Below the pieces are notes generated by a model. The model made no database searches. It was given only the letters and a program-made list of their open reading frames with translations, and had not been told where the DNA came from. Position numbers and translations under genes: made by a program. From NCBI RefSeq assembly GCF_000350225.1, contig NW_005179247.1, positions 31,149-95,148 on the forward strand: a stretch of DNA of 64,000 bases, given 5' to 3'. Positions 19,401-30,056 of this stretch are shown piece after piece; the first letter of the stretch is position 1, and each line of letters starts with the position of its first letter. This DNA comes from Chondrus crispus. Lineage: Eukaryota > Rhodophyta > Florideophyceae > Gigartinales > Gigartinaceae.

Positions 19401-22343
19401 GTTTGTGGGCGATAGAGGAGGTATACGCAGCTTGTTGGTGTCCGGCTGTGGTGTGTTCTGCCAATATGTCATTCATGCTGCTGTGGAGCTTATTCTGACA
19501 TATAAGCGGAACCATTCCACTGGTGAACTGCCTGTAATCCTTGAAGGAGATGTGAATGCTCCTGGATTGCAGGGCAGTCCTGATGACCTTTGTGACACGT
19601 GCAGGTGAGAAACGTTGGCCGTTGTTGGCGAATAAGAATTTTCAATGGGTTCTCATGGCTTCGTCACCATGGAGAGCTCTGACCATTTCGCATTCCAAAG
19701 GGCGAATGACCGACAAGTATGAGATCATTCGGAACGAAGTTTGCTTGTCGGGAAATCGGTACACCGCGCGGTTGTAACCGAGCGCGGCCCTTGACTTGCA
19801 GTAGCCAGGGTTGAACAAAATTTCGGAGTGGTGGCCGATGAAGATGTTCCGGATGTTGTTCTCCCCATTTTGTAGCCTATAAGTGCATATCTCGGTTGCT
19901 CGACCGGGAGATCCGGACGAAAATGCATCATAGCAAGTAGGGAGTCTTGGATGATTTGGCAATGAGCGAGAAACTGCAAGACTCCTGTTTTCGTCATTCG
20001 AACACCAGCGACTTGAATTTCTCGGTCTTGGCCAGAGGAAGCAGTAGAGGTAGGGGATGGGCCAAGACCGGATGCCTCATCTTGTGTAGGAACCCTGCGC
20101 GGAAAGGAACATGTGGGGTGGACGCAAGGTGTGCGATGGAGGTAATCGGACGATGGATTCATTAGAGCATGTAGGAGATGGGCAACGTTGGCCTGCACCC
20201 AGGAAGCGTGGTGAGTGAGGGAGGAGAGAAAGGAAAAGCCAGGAGCGCGGTTCGTGGGGTCGTCACGCAGAGATAAAACGAGTCGTTGGAAATCAGGAGG
20301 AAGCTCGGCCCCCAGAAGACAGTGTTCGTAGAAGAACTTGTCGAAAGTCTTGTGTTGGTTTGTGATGATCGTCCCCAAAAGAGGCATGGAGAGGTGGTGA
20401 GATTTGATGATTCCACAAGGGTGTTGCTTGTGAATGGCACAGACGGCGAAAGAGATTGGACCTTCCTCATGTTTTATGATTCGCATGATGACATCCAAAG
20501 TTTTTCGTATGAATGTAGCGGCAGTGTTGGCATCTTGATCGACGGTTGCGATGATGGCAGCAGCTGGATCTTGGTGGTTCTCGTTGAGATGGGCGGCCGG
20601 AAGGGGCGTTTCTGCTACTCGGCGGAGTTCTTGAATCGCTGTCACGGAAACAGCGTATTGGAAGGCGGCAAGAATGTGACTCATGTCACCGGCTTCGGCG
20701 AGTCTGAGGGTCGGGGAAGTCTCAGCGAAGAGTGGGGCCGAACTTGCAACGACAGTAGCGGCGACAACAAAATTACGAACGGCCAAGTTGGTGAGGAGGT
20801 CGACATGCCTGAGCCGGACGAGGAGCAAGTTTTTCATGGCATCGTGAAGGCGACTGTGTAAGGCGTGGGAGAGAGTTTCACCTGGGGTCTCGCGGAGAGA
20901 TGTGCGATTGAGCTCATGAAAGAAGGCGTCGATCGCGACGGAAGTCTGTTCATTACGGGAAAAGTCGGCGTCCCGTGTCTGATGGGTGAAGAAGAGGAGG
21001 CGGGCGACATGACTAGCATATCTTCGTTCTGCGACGAATTGAACCCGTCGGAAGGGCGTAGTGCCGTGGAGGTTTATCGCTTGACGAAATCCATGCGTGA
21101 CGTCCCTGACGACCTTGGCGATACTTTGAAAGTATAGATGGACGCAGGTTGCAACCGTGGATAAAGTTGCTTGAACGTCGTCCGTCGTGACGGCACCCGT
21201 GAGTTGAGCTGCCTTCTCACGGCGTAAAGGCAGAGCTTCGAGGGCTTCATCAAAGTCGGTGATCGACAGGAATGTGTTGCGGAGGGCGATGCCGGAGTCT
21301 GCGTCATTTTCCTCCAATTCGGTATGAGATCGTCGACCCAGGGCCAGGTCCGAACTGGAACACGTTAGACGGGCCAATACGTCGGCGGCACATTTGTGGA
21401 GCTCATAAGACGGGGAGTTGGGGTCTGGAGTGATGAGGTCTAGAGTTGAGTCGGTTGTTGTGTCCATGGGGAGGGGTGACGACACCGGGGCGGATTGGAT
21501 GGGATCTTCTTCTTCTGAGTCAGGAATGCCGACGGGGACTTGGGAGACGGTGACCATTTCCCCGATTGGCTCTTCGGCCGTAACGGGAAAGTATTTGGTC
21601 TTGGCACCACTAAACAGAGACTGGGCGCGAACAGCACCGCGGCCAATGATTTGATTAACCTCGGTCGGCGAGGGGTTTCCCGGTGCATCAGGCGGGTGGA
21701 CGGAGTTCATATGCTGTCGAAGCCGTTTCGGGGTGCCCTTGGAGAGCTTGCAAAGAGGACAGAAGTAGACTAATTTGCAAGTGAATCCTTGAAGCGGGGG
21801 GAGGCTCTTGATCGGAAGAGTGATGGCCGGATCGGGGAGGAATTGGGGAGCCTGCAGGTAGTCGGAAAGGAGCGGAGAATCGGAAACAGAGGTACAGTGG
21901 AAGGAGAGGGCTTCTTCTGCGAGTCTAGAGCGCTGTGCGGCCTGGGGAGTAGGGATGTTGTGAACGTGGCGCAAGTGGTCGCTGAAGGCCCTTGCGCTGG
22001 GGGACCCGCTCTTGCAATCGACGCAGACAAGGATGAGGGGGATGGAATGGAAGCCAACAGACAAGGACGTAGGTGCGAGATGCAGTGGCACCCGAGGATC
22101 GCTGCGGATGAAAGCGGCGGCATGCGATGGCGTAGTCATTGCGCGTGAAGTCGGGAGAGAGCGGGAAAGGAGGGGAGAGGTGAGGGGTTTCGGGGATGCG
22201 AAACGCTGGGGAAGAAGAGAAGAGGTAAAGAGAGAGAGCGGGGGGTCAGTGAGTACGAGAACCCTGTATATGTAAACATTGCGTCGAAATAAGACCTGCG
22301 AGGGGCTCATACTGAGTAGGAGACCGGGGAGCCTGGGTAGCAC
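16420..22343 (-). pseudogene. TLH2 gene: zinc finger-tyrosine recombinase-RecQ helicase (broken)
   Basis: Open pieces: 19725-22343 (zinc fingers and central region), 17737-19515 (recombinase C-terminal half and the whole helicase, with DEAH, SAT, GTGINVPDV and ESGRSGRDG) and 16420-17691 (Cys/His-rich tail). Lesions: one base lost from the A run at about 19921, just before the recombinase Arg box; a TGG to TGA stop at 19642; a TGG to TAG stop at 17737, shared with TLH1; and a 10-bp deletion near 16538 that replaces the last residues. Helicase motifs are better kept than in TLH1. Start at 22343 or at the internal Met in MTTPSHAAAF. Confidence 0.85.
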
Positions 22344-22733
22344 AGAAAGGAAGGGTTGACGTTCCGATACGTGGTGAAGTTCTACGATGATGTGGAGAAT
22401 TTGGCATAGTTAGTAGTGGGTGTCAAGGAAGTAGGGTCATGAAATTAAGGGTGATTACGTGAGTTAGGGAAACACGTCGCTGTATGGCGTCAGAAGGGAA
22501 TGGGGATGTGAATTTGATCTGTGGTTTGCCAGAGTCTGAATGAGGTGCAGGTTGAGCAATTTTGCTTTTGGTTGAAGTTATGAGTGTGCATCTCGAATTT
22601 GAGATTAGGGGGAGGAGGGGGATTACGGGAACACAGTTGTCCATGTACATTCCTAACAGTGGGGGCCGGTGGCTGTATACTTCCAAAAAGTTCTTCGACC
22701 GACTTTCCTACGCTGACGGCTTCCCAAGTCCAG

Positions 22734-23580
22734 GAAAATTCTAACTAATTGAAAACTCAATATTAACACTAAATTTATAATGATTACAACATGCGCTAAT
22801 TAGTAACGAAATCGCGTCCCAAGGACGCGGGGGTTTGGAGCACCATTGTCTGGATGATGGTAGAGCTTGTGCAACAATTAAATGATCATTAAATATTAAC
22901 CACAATTATTTACTAATTACAATATTTCTAATTAGGGGATTAATGGAGTGGGAGATTAATTAATGTCTGACACTGTCAAGCAAGAGTTAACAGCTGACAC
23001 TGTCCAGCAATTACGCGGACAACTCCCACGTACAACGGTCGTCACACACGACCTCCATTCGAGTTGGTGTGCTTGTTTAATGCATTGGGTCTATATATTT
23101 GCAGACTTATTACTGCACTCTAGGGCACTCTAGACTTCGTATTGTGACATTACGGCTTAAAAGACGTAGTCGATTCCACGATAGATTGGCAAAGGATATA
23201 TAAGTAAAGTTTGTTGTTCAGTTATAGTGGGGGATTTTTCGACTATAGAGCCCTGCCGGGCTCTCAAAAATATCAGGGTAAATCGCGCAGGCTTGCAAGA
23301 GCAGACAAGGTCTTTGGTATGATATGCAATGTTCTGTCGTGCAACAAGATTTTCAAAAGCTGTATGGGTGGCCAGCCATACTGCAACTAATGTAATTTTT
23401 GCTAATGTTTTGGAGGTCGATTCCAGTATGGCTGGCCACCCATACAGCTTTTGAAAATCTTGTTGCACGACAAAAATGCAATGTATTACTCGTGGCGAAT
23501 AAAATGCAATGTACTACACGTGTAGATGACTAAAATGCAATGAAGTACACGTGGCGACCAAGACATTTATTAAATCGTAG
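22734..23580. repeat. Composite repeat block with long inverted repeat (copy 1)
   Basis: Includes a GCGTCCCAAGGACGC hairpin with a following ACCATTGTCTGGATGATGGT hairpin (about 22810-22865), a GAGCCC/GGGCTC stem (23249-23265), and a perfect 48-bp inverted repeat at 23336-23383 and 23424-23471 with a 40-bp spacer. After it come three AAAATGCAAT...CACGTG units. The whole block is repeated at about 25430-26170. No coding region recognised. Confidence 0.8.
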
Positions 23581-23639
23581 TTAAATATTATGTTAAGTAT
23601 ATAGTGTTTATGAAATGCATTAATTCATGTCCGACAGTG

Positions 23640-24060
23640 TAATGTTCCGCGATCGCGTCCTAAGGACGCAAAGTTTCGGGGTACCATTGTTCTAATGATG
23701 GTACTGCTCGACATTAAGTAAATAGTAGTTAAATATTAAATTATTAACGTTAAATCTAAGATTTTTGATATTTTTTGGGGCGTGATTTGAGTATGATTCT
23801 AGTATGGTTGTCGCGCGACAAGATTTCATTTTGCTGTATGGGTGGCCAGCCATACTACAACTTTATTAAAATTTGATAACTTTTGGAGGGTGATTCTAGT
23901 ATGGGTGGCCACCCATACTAACATTTCCTGTATTGGTAATATAGTGCTGACCTGTGCCAGTGGGACGAAAACGGCTCTATATCGAACCTGGCAGTATAAG
24001 AAAATTGAAATTTCGACTTTTAAATGCCACTTTTCTTGCATCACTGCTTTCGAAGTGTGG
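23640..24060. repeat. GCGTCC hairpin repeat and palindrome pair (copy 1)
   Basis: A second hairpin family (GCGTCCTAAGGACGC, then ACCATTGTTCTAATGATGGT) is followed by two 22-bp palindromes at 23835-23856 and 23898-23919 (63 bp apart) and a stretch with ACGAAAACGGCTCTATATCG. The part from about 23810 to 24055 is repeated at 26590-26850. The second palindrome, AGTATG-GGTGGCCACC-CATACT, is perfect. Confidence 0.8.
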
Positions 24061-24195
24061 TTCCGTGAACTCCGATACCCTCCGATCACGAAGAAGCGGG
24101 TGTCCGTCGGATACTTTATTGCGTGGAAACTACGGTATGACCCATTGCCTGCGTCTCATTACGTATGGTGTGCTGTACTGTCGTCTGGATCAAAC

Positions 24196-24530
24196 TACAC
24201 GAAAATTCTAACTAATTGAAAACTCAATATTAACATTAAATGTATAATGATTACAACATGCCCCAATTAATTACCAAACTGCGTCCCAAAGACGTAAGGG
24301 TTTGAAGCACCATTGTCTGGATGATGGTAGAGCTTGTGCATCAATTAAATGATCATTAAAAATTACCTCAATTATTTACTAATTACAATATTTGTATTTA
24401 GGAAATTAATGGAGTAGGGGATTAAGTAATGTCTGACACAGTCAAGCAAGAGTTAATAGCTGACACTACCAAGCAATTATGCAGACAACTCCCACGTACA
24501 ACGGTCCTCGCGCACGACCTCCATTGATTC
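24196..24530. repeat. GCGTCC hairpin repeat, second family copy
   Basis: Begins GAAAATTCTAACTAATTG, the sequence that flanks the right ends of all TLH copies, and continues into the ACCATTGTCTGGATGATGGT hairpin and TGTCTGACAC-type sequence seen at 22741-23040. It shows that this flank exists independently of the TLH element. Confidence 0.75.
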
Positions 24531-24561
24531 CAAATTTTAGAAAAATGTCTTAGATTTTGGT

Positions 24562-25210
24562 TCTGTGATCAGTGGTCACTGATCACAGACCAAGGAGGGG
24601 TGTCGTACGACACCTCCAAATCTTGGACACAACCGGTTGAAACGGCAGCCCAATAATATCGAAAAAATATTTGCGTTAATAGGATGGTACAGTTTTTGAA
24701 GACCTTAATGTTAATGGAAAGTACTTCAGATAGAGCGAGTCTGGCTTTAGGGCGGTGATAATGTAGAAGGGTCTGTGGGTACAGAGCAATACTCGCGTTA
24801 ATGGGATAGTACAGTTTTAGAAGACCTCAATATTAAATGGAAAGTACTTCAGATAGAGGGAGGCTGGCTTTAGGGCGAAAAAACTGTCAACAGGCCTGTG
24901 AGTAGAGCGGGTATCGCTCGTGGCGAAGTTGTCATCGCCAAAACTTAAGATTGCAAATTTTTAGAAAATGTTTTAGATTTTGGCCCTGTGATCAGTGGGT
25001 CTGTGATCAGTGGGTCTGTGATCAGTGGGTCTGTGATCAGTGGGTCTGTGATCACAGACCGGCGAAGGGTGTCGTACGACATCGTCCTTGCTGTAAAATT
25101 TGACAAAATTTTAGATTGCAAATTTTTTGGCAAATGGCCCTGTGATCAATGGGTCTGTGATCAGTGGTCACTGATCACAGACCGGCGAAGGGTGTCGTAC
25201 GACATCGTCA
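24562..25210. repeat. TGATCA-centred palindromes and 15-bp tandem repeat
   Basis: Palindromes with 13-bp arms (TCTGTGATCAGTG) and a 2-nt centre lie at 24562-24589 and 25154-25181. Between them, four exact tandem 15-bp units CTGTGATCAGTGGGT occupy 24986-25045. Each palindrome or array is followed by ACAGACC and a GTCGTACGAC palindrome. Two diverged direct copies of a longer unit (from about 24660 and 24780, GTACTTCAGATAGAG) precede the array. Confidence 0.85.
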
Positions 25211-25429
25211 TTTTAAGAAATATTTGCACCACAACCAAACGCTTCCAGCCCCCCAAACGGTGCATGCACCTTTCCGCCCTGCGCCTTCCAGAACTCCGAT
25301 CTCTCCACAGGCAGAGAGGCTCTACTGTGGGCTCACAAGAAGACTTCGTAATAACGAACAACACTGTTGTACAATTGTCGGATCTTGCTGTCATCGAAAG
25401 TTGTGTGAAGGCCATGTACGTGAGCATTA

Positions 25430-26170
25430 AATATATAATGATTGCAATATGCGTTAATTAATAACGAGATCGCGTCCCAAGGACGCTCGGTTTTGGAGCA
25501 CCATTGTCTGGATGATGGTAGAGCTTGTGCAACAATTAAATGATCATTAAATATTAACGTCAATTATTTACTAATTGCAATATTTCTAATTAGGGGATTG
25601 ACGGAGTAGGGGATTAATTAATAGCAGTCCTCGCGCACGACATCCATTCCAGTTGGTGTGCTTGTTTAATGCATTGGGTCTATTTATTTGCAGACTTATT
25701 ACTGCACTCTAGAGCAGTCTAGAATTCGTATTGTGACATTGGGGCTTAAAGACGTAGTCAATTCCACGATAGATTGGCAAAAGATATATAAGTAAAGTTT
25801 GTTGTTCAGTTATAGTGGGGGATTTTTTGACTATAGAGCCCTGCAGGGCTCTCAAAAATATCAGGGTACATCGCGCAGGCTTGCAAGAGCAGGGCATGTA
25901 TTTGGTATGATATGCAATGTTCTGTCGTGCAACAAGATTTTCAAAAGCTGTATGGGTGGCCAGCCATACTGCAACTAATGTAATTTTTGCTAATTTTTTG
26001 GAGGTCGATTCCAGTATGGCTGGCCACCCATACAGCTTTTGAAAATCTTGTTGCACGACAAAAATGCAATGTATTACACGTGGCGAATAAAATGCAATGT
26101 ACTTCACGTGTGAATGACCAAAATGCAATGAAGTACACGTGGCGACCAAAATGCAATGTTTTAGACGTGG
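25430..26170. repeat. Composite repeat block with long inverted repeat (copy 2)
   Basis: Direct, slightly diverged copy of 22780-23560, including the GAGCCC/GGGCTC stem and the perfect 48-bp inverted repeat (25924-25971 and 26012-26059). The two 22-bp palindromes inside the arms start at 25949 and 26013, exactly 64 bp apart, as in copy 1. Confidence 0.85.
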
Positions 26171-26530
26171 CGACTTAATCAATGTCCGACAGTGTAATGT
26201 TCGGCGATTGCGTCCTAAGGACGCGGAGTTCCGGAGTGCCATTGTTCTAGTGATGGTACTGCTCGACATTAATTAAATCAAAGTTAAATATATAGTGTTT
26301 ATAATAGGCATTAATTAATGTCCGACAGTGTAATGTTCCAGGATGGCGTCCTAAGGACGCGTTGTTTCGGAGTACCATCGTTCTAATGATGGTACTGTGC
26401 TGCTCGACATTAATTACATCATAGTTAAATATATAGTGTTTATAATATGCATTAATTAATGTTCGACAGTGTAACGTGTTATAGATTGCGTTTTGATCTC
26501 CACGTGTCATACAAAGCATTTCTGTTCGCA
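26170..26530. repeat. Tandem hairpin repeats, about 130-bp period
   Basis: GTCCGACAGTGTAATGTTC, a GCGTCCTAAGGACGC hairpin, an ACCAT...ATGGT hairpin and CTGCTCGACATTAATTA occur twice in a row and begin a third time, after which the sequence changes. Confidence 0.75.
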
Positions 26531-26569
26531 CGTGTAATACATTGCGTTAGGGTGATTTTTGGTAATGTT

Positions 26570-26850
26570 TTGGGGGGTGATTTGTGTGTGATTCTAGTGC
26601 GGTTGTCGCGCGACAAGATTTCATTTTGCTGTATGGGTGGCCAGCCATACTACAACTTTATTAAAATTTGATAACTTTTCGGAGGGCAATTCTAGTATGG
26701 GTGGCCACCCATACTAACATTTCCTGTATTGGTAATATAGTGCTGACCTGTGTCTGTGGGACGAAAACGGCTCTATATCGAACCTGGCAGTATAAGAAAA
26801 TTGAAATTTCGACTTTCTAAAGCCACTTTTCTTGCACCACTGCTTTCAAG
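26570..26850. repeat. Palindrome pair repeat (copy 2)
   Basis: Copy of 23790-24055 with 22-bp palindromes at 26630-26651 and 26694-26715, start-to-start distance 64 bp; the 63-bp distance in the other copy is explained by one missing base between them. Confidence 0.8.
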
Positions 26851-27623
26851 GAACTCACGCAGGGCGCTATCACTCATACTGCACATCTGCACTAAAGATT
26901 CAAGTCTTACAAAAGCCAAAACGCTTTATGCTGGGACCACAGACGCAGTGACGGACCTGGAATACTGGGATGGTCTGTTGCTGCGTTGTTTTTTGTGTCT
27001 ATCCCTATCCCCCTGCCTCTGCCGTCCTCTTGCTCTGCCCTCGTCCTTGTGCCGCCGCCGCCCCCGCCGCTGGCACCGCCGCTGCCGCCATTTGGCATTA
27101 GTCCCCTAAATCCCCTAATCGGATTGGTCTACTTCTTTTCTCGATCTGTTTATCGAAGATTGTGCTCTCACTGCCGTCCAAATCCGTAAGTACCACAAGT
27201 AAGGCGAGCCAGTCAACGGGGGCTGCTTCATTCTTGCTTGAAATCGCAGCAAATGATACGGCATCGCTTCGGAATGTTGTATCCTTACTCGGGGACGTCG
27301 AGAGGAACACACCCACCGTTAAGTTATTTTTGCTGGCTTCAGAAGTTGAAAGCAAAGAAATTAACACGCCAAAAAAACAGCAAACACTCTAACTAAAGAA
27401 ATAGAAACGATCGCAAAATTCTCGCTGCTTTACCATGTACAAATCTCTGTAACTTGGAGTCACTCGCTTCTTCTGTCAGTGCCACTTGTTTCTCTTTGCT
27501 GATCAATGGAAGTATCCGTACTCTAAAGCGCAATAGATCGCGCTCAGTCACAGGCCTGAAGGAAGTAGGCCGTCTCCGCATCGGCCGTTGAAGAGAAACA
27601 CAGAGAACAGGGCTCTGAGGTGA
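26851..27623. other. No gene identified; one weak coding-like stretch
   Basis: A short CCCCTAAAT tract lies near 27105. From about 27230 to 27390 the plus strand has a protein-like frame (LLEIAANDTASLRNVVSLLG ... VKLFLLASEVESKE) ending in a stop at 27392, and a good donor (GTAAGT) at about 27187. The pieces could be exons of an unknown gene, but the minus strand is open too, so I do not call a gene. Confidence 0.35.
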
Positions 27624-27967
27624 TTAAATTGCACTGGGGTAAAGCATGACGCGAACTCCCTTTCCGATGGAATTCGGTGGCAACTGATTGCGAAATTTCG
27701 CGCGTACGTGACCGTTGTTTCCGTGCGGGGCAATAATGCGGCCCCACATAACGCGATACTTTCTCGAGGCGCCGCTCGGAGTCTTCTTCTCGACTAGACC
27801 CTTGTAGACGTAAGCTACTCGCTTACACATGTAGAACTGGGCATCCTTGCGATCCGATCCTTGATGCCGTCGATTAGAAGGCGTGACTGGCCACACTGCT
27901 GGTTACGTAGATTACGCTTGTAACCAAGATGTATTCCCTTGGAATGTAACCTTACGGTGTTCGTCAT
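27624..27967 (-). CDS. RPL35A: Ribosomal protein eL33 (RPL35A family), with a 5-bp frame-breaking duplication
   Basis: Component of the large cytosolic ribosomal subunit. From ATG 27967 the first frame gives MTNTVRLHSKGIHLGYKRNL, matching the family's N-terminal LGYKR. The rest, in another frame, reads QFYMCKRVAYVYKG, VMWGRIIAPHGNNGHVRAKF, LPPNSIG and the conserved end RVMLYPSAI. The two halves are joined by a tandem GATCGGATCG (about 27858-27867): with one GATCG unit the gene would be 112 codons, against about 110 in the family, so the insertion is exactly the size that breaks it. There is no other damage and no intron. Either this is a recently killed extra copy, or there is an allele or assembly error. 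Identification is firm; functionality is not. Confidence 0.88.
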
Positions 27968-28214
27968 TGTGATAGTTGAGATGGGCGAAATGAAGCACCG
28001 ACGGTTTCAAGTGTGAGTGCAGGAAAGCGATAAGCACTATGCCGGTACGACACAGGAGGCAGAGATATTTTCATGCTTTAATCGCACGCGTCTTCCTTCA
28101 TGAAATCATGAAGGTAGAGAACACGCCCCCAAAGCCTCCTTCTCTTCTTCCTCCTGCCATTCACTATCGGGATACCCTATTGATCAGTGCACCGAAGCCT
28201 TTTCTGTTTCCCAG

Positions 28215-28372
28215 AGTTCATGGACAGGTTCACGATGAGCCTGAAGACCCCTGCCATTTACCAAGAAAAAGCATTTGTGATTGCGCGGGAAGAAGTCGAG
28301 CCACGACTGACCAACGTCATAAATACGTCACTTTTGGCACACGGGAGTGATACGGATAGCAACTTAAACTAG
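28215..28372 (+). CDS. Probable terminal exon of an unidentified gene
   Basis: Follows a strong acceptor (GCCTTTTCTGTTTCCCAG). The frame reads FMDRFTMSLKTPAIYQEKAF then VIAREEVEPRLTNVINTSLL and ends in a stop at 28370-28372. Composition looks coding and the segment is bounded by splice-like sequence, but I do not recognise the protein. It is divergent from the eL33 gene. Earlier exons would have to lie between 27970 and 28200, where an open frame from 28039 exists but in another frame. Confidence 0.4.
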
Positions 28373-28887
28373 CAGTCTAAGCTTCTCTTTGCAGTTTCGC
28401 CCTAGGCTCCTTCCTACCTAATGTACACTGACGCTTTGTTTGATAATCCAGATCAAAAATGATGAACTATTGCAGTTGTCCTATCCCTCCAACCGATTAG
28501 TCACTTATTCTAAATTTCACAAGCATCACTACAGTCCATGGGCAACTTCACCAGAACCAATCTGGAATGACTTGCACTTCCGCTCTGCAATAAACTTCAT
28601 ATTCAAATTACAAGAGAAAGAAACATGCCCATTTTCCACAAGCATTATCAGCCTTGTAATGTCATCTGCATAAATGCAAATAGACTCATGGTGCTTCTAC
28701 TCTAGTGCTGGCGCGAAGTGTAGGGAGTGCCTCGTGCGTATTTGATGGTAGATGGAGAGGGGCTACGCATGAGCATAGAAGGATGTGCAGTGCTGCAACA
28801 TCATCACCCAAACACGTGCCAATGCCTGTGACAACCGAGCAAGGTTACCCTACCCCTATACCACGTCTGCCCTCAGTGACATATTGG
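28373..28887. other. No gene recognised
   Basis: Intergenic, with short unconvincing frames only. Confidence 0.45.
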
Positions 28888-29400
28888 CTATAATAGCTCC
28901 GTCCCGCACCAGGCTGGGATGAAGCGCCATTGCCTCTCCTTCTCCATGCCCCTGCATTGCGCACTACAACAGCCTCGAAGCTCTCTCTGCATCCATCGCA
29001 AAACCCGTCCCCTCCGTCCCGCAGTAGGAGCGTCATGCCGAGCATAGCATCGTGATCTTGGCGCATCTGGATCGCACGCTCGTACAACTCGGCACCGCGG
29101 CCCGCGTTGGTTCGCACGACCTCCGCACGTCGTATTTGCATGTCGCAAAGCCTCACCATCGCCTCGGCATCTCCGTGCCCTTCCACCCCAAGTTCAAACA
29201 GCTTCACAGATTTCACCGCACCCAAGGTTGCTCATAGCGTCACCATCATTGCCTTTCTCGACCCGCAATCTTACAACTCCACACTACGATCTATATTTCT
29301 CTCGACTCCCTCGATGCTTCCCTCCATCAGAACACCAAGTGGGACCATCGATTCGATACCATCGTGCTCAATCGCGCTCGGTGCTTCGGTCCCCCAAAAT
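28888..29400 (-). pseudogene. Sel1-like repeat protein remnant
   Basis: Two minus-strand frames carry pieces of Sel1-like (TPR-related) repeats. Upstream: SMVPLGVLMEGSIEGVERN then IDRSVEL and a stop at 29271. Downstream, in another frame: GVEGHGDAEAMVRLCD, GAELYERAIQMRQDHDAMLG and TLLLRDGGDGF. The usual repeat pattern (A-x-x-L-G-x-L...G-x-G-V-x-x-D...A-x-x-L-Y-E-R-A-I) is recognisable but interrupted by stops and frame changes. Such proteins form solenoids for protein binding. Clearly decayed; the family call is moderate. Confidence 0.6.
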
Positions 29401-29499
29401 TTAATGGCGTTTTTCAAAGTAAAACGTGCGTGATTTCTTTGTCCCGCGGGTGGCCCCTGTCTTGTTGGCGAGCTCCGATTGGATGCTTCCTGTCTTGTT

Positions 29500-30056
29500 G
29501 ACGAGCTCCGGCCTCCACCTCTGGAAAGAAGGGTCAAAAGAGCAAGAGACAACTTTCCAATGATGAGACCAAGAAACCAACCCGTCAACCTTTTTCATTT
29601 CGCCACGGCTCCGCCATCTCCTCGAATATTTCAGGAAGTCCTGGTTCACCCCCAGCCGCGGAATGTCTTGAACAGAATGAGGCTGCTGCAAAAGGAGCGG
29701 CAGGCCATCGCGCCAGTCGTGCCAAGGTCATGAAAGAGTGCAAGGCCAGCGCGATGGTGTCGGGGATGAGACCCAAATCGCCAAGCCCTGTTCAGGGCGA
29801 GGAATCGAACGAATCATTCAACTCAACTCGTGAAAGGCGGGAGGGCGAAGTCTCTAGAAGAAACAAGGGCGACAGAAGTGCATGGGCAGACTCGGTGAAG
29901 TCCAAGGACTCGCAAAAGCGACAGTCTAAGGTCGGACCCATTGCCCAGAATTCTACTACGAAGAGGAGATCAAGTGGTTCGACTGAGACACAGCCCGCGA
30001 AACGTCCGAAACGTCAGGATCAGTCTGCTGTTTCTGGCAAGCAGAAGACCTCAGAA
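29500..30056 (+). CDS. Candidate internal exon: basic, serine-rich nuclear-type protein
   Basis: One frame stays open from about 29500 to the stop after 30060 and reads GKKGQKSKRQLSNDETKK, then a Gly/Ser/Pro/Ala segment, then charged low-complexity sequence ending with AKRPKRQDQSAVSGKQKTSE. PAKRPKRQ looks like a nuclear localisation signal. No early ATG is present (first Met at 29730), and directly after TCAGAAG comes GTATGT, an ideal splice donor. I infer an internal exon of a spliced gene, not an intact short gene. The following intron would contain the roughly 45-bp dispersed repeat at 30075. Function unknown. Confidence 0.4.

Larger units (their letters stand above)
14453..22733 (-). mobile_element. 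TLH2: tyrosine recombinase-RecQ helicase element, copy 2
   Basis: Same ends as TLH1 (TATGTTTAGTTCTGGCGTC ... CCCAAGTCCAG), about 8.3 kb. It is the longest copy because its 26-bp minisatellite is expanded. It lies in the same orientation as TLH1, about 1.8 kb away. Right flank: GAAAATTCTAACTAATTG and the GCGTCC hairpin repeats of the 22.7-27 kb region. Confidence 0.8.

Noticed and set aside
20286..20861. 191-codon plus-strand frame, also at 10204-10779 and 37105-37680
   Set aside because: Antisense to the TLH central coding region; conserved only because the minus-strand gene is.
23249..23275. GAGCCC...GGGCTC stem resembling a bacterial terminator
   Set aside because: No gene ends there, the context is a eukaryotic repeat block, and the same stem recurs in the duplicated block.
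24986..25060. Possible CRISPR-like array
   Set aside because: The 15-bp units are contiguous with no spacers, in an evidently eukaryotic genome.
25709..26269. 186-codon minus-strand frame
   Set aside because: Crosses the inverted repeats and CACGTG units; its match at 23157-23468 reflects repeat duplication and not protein conservation.
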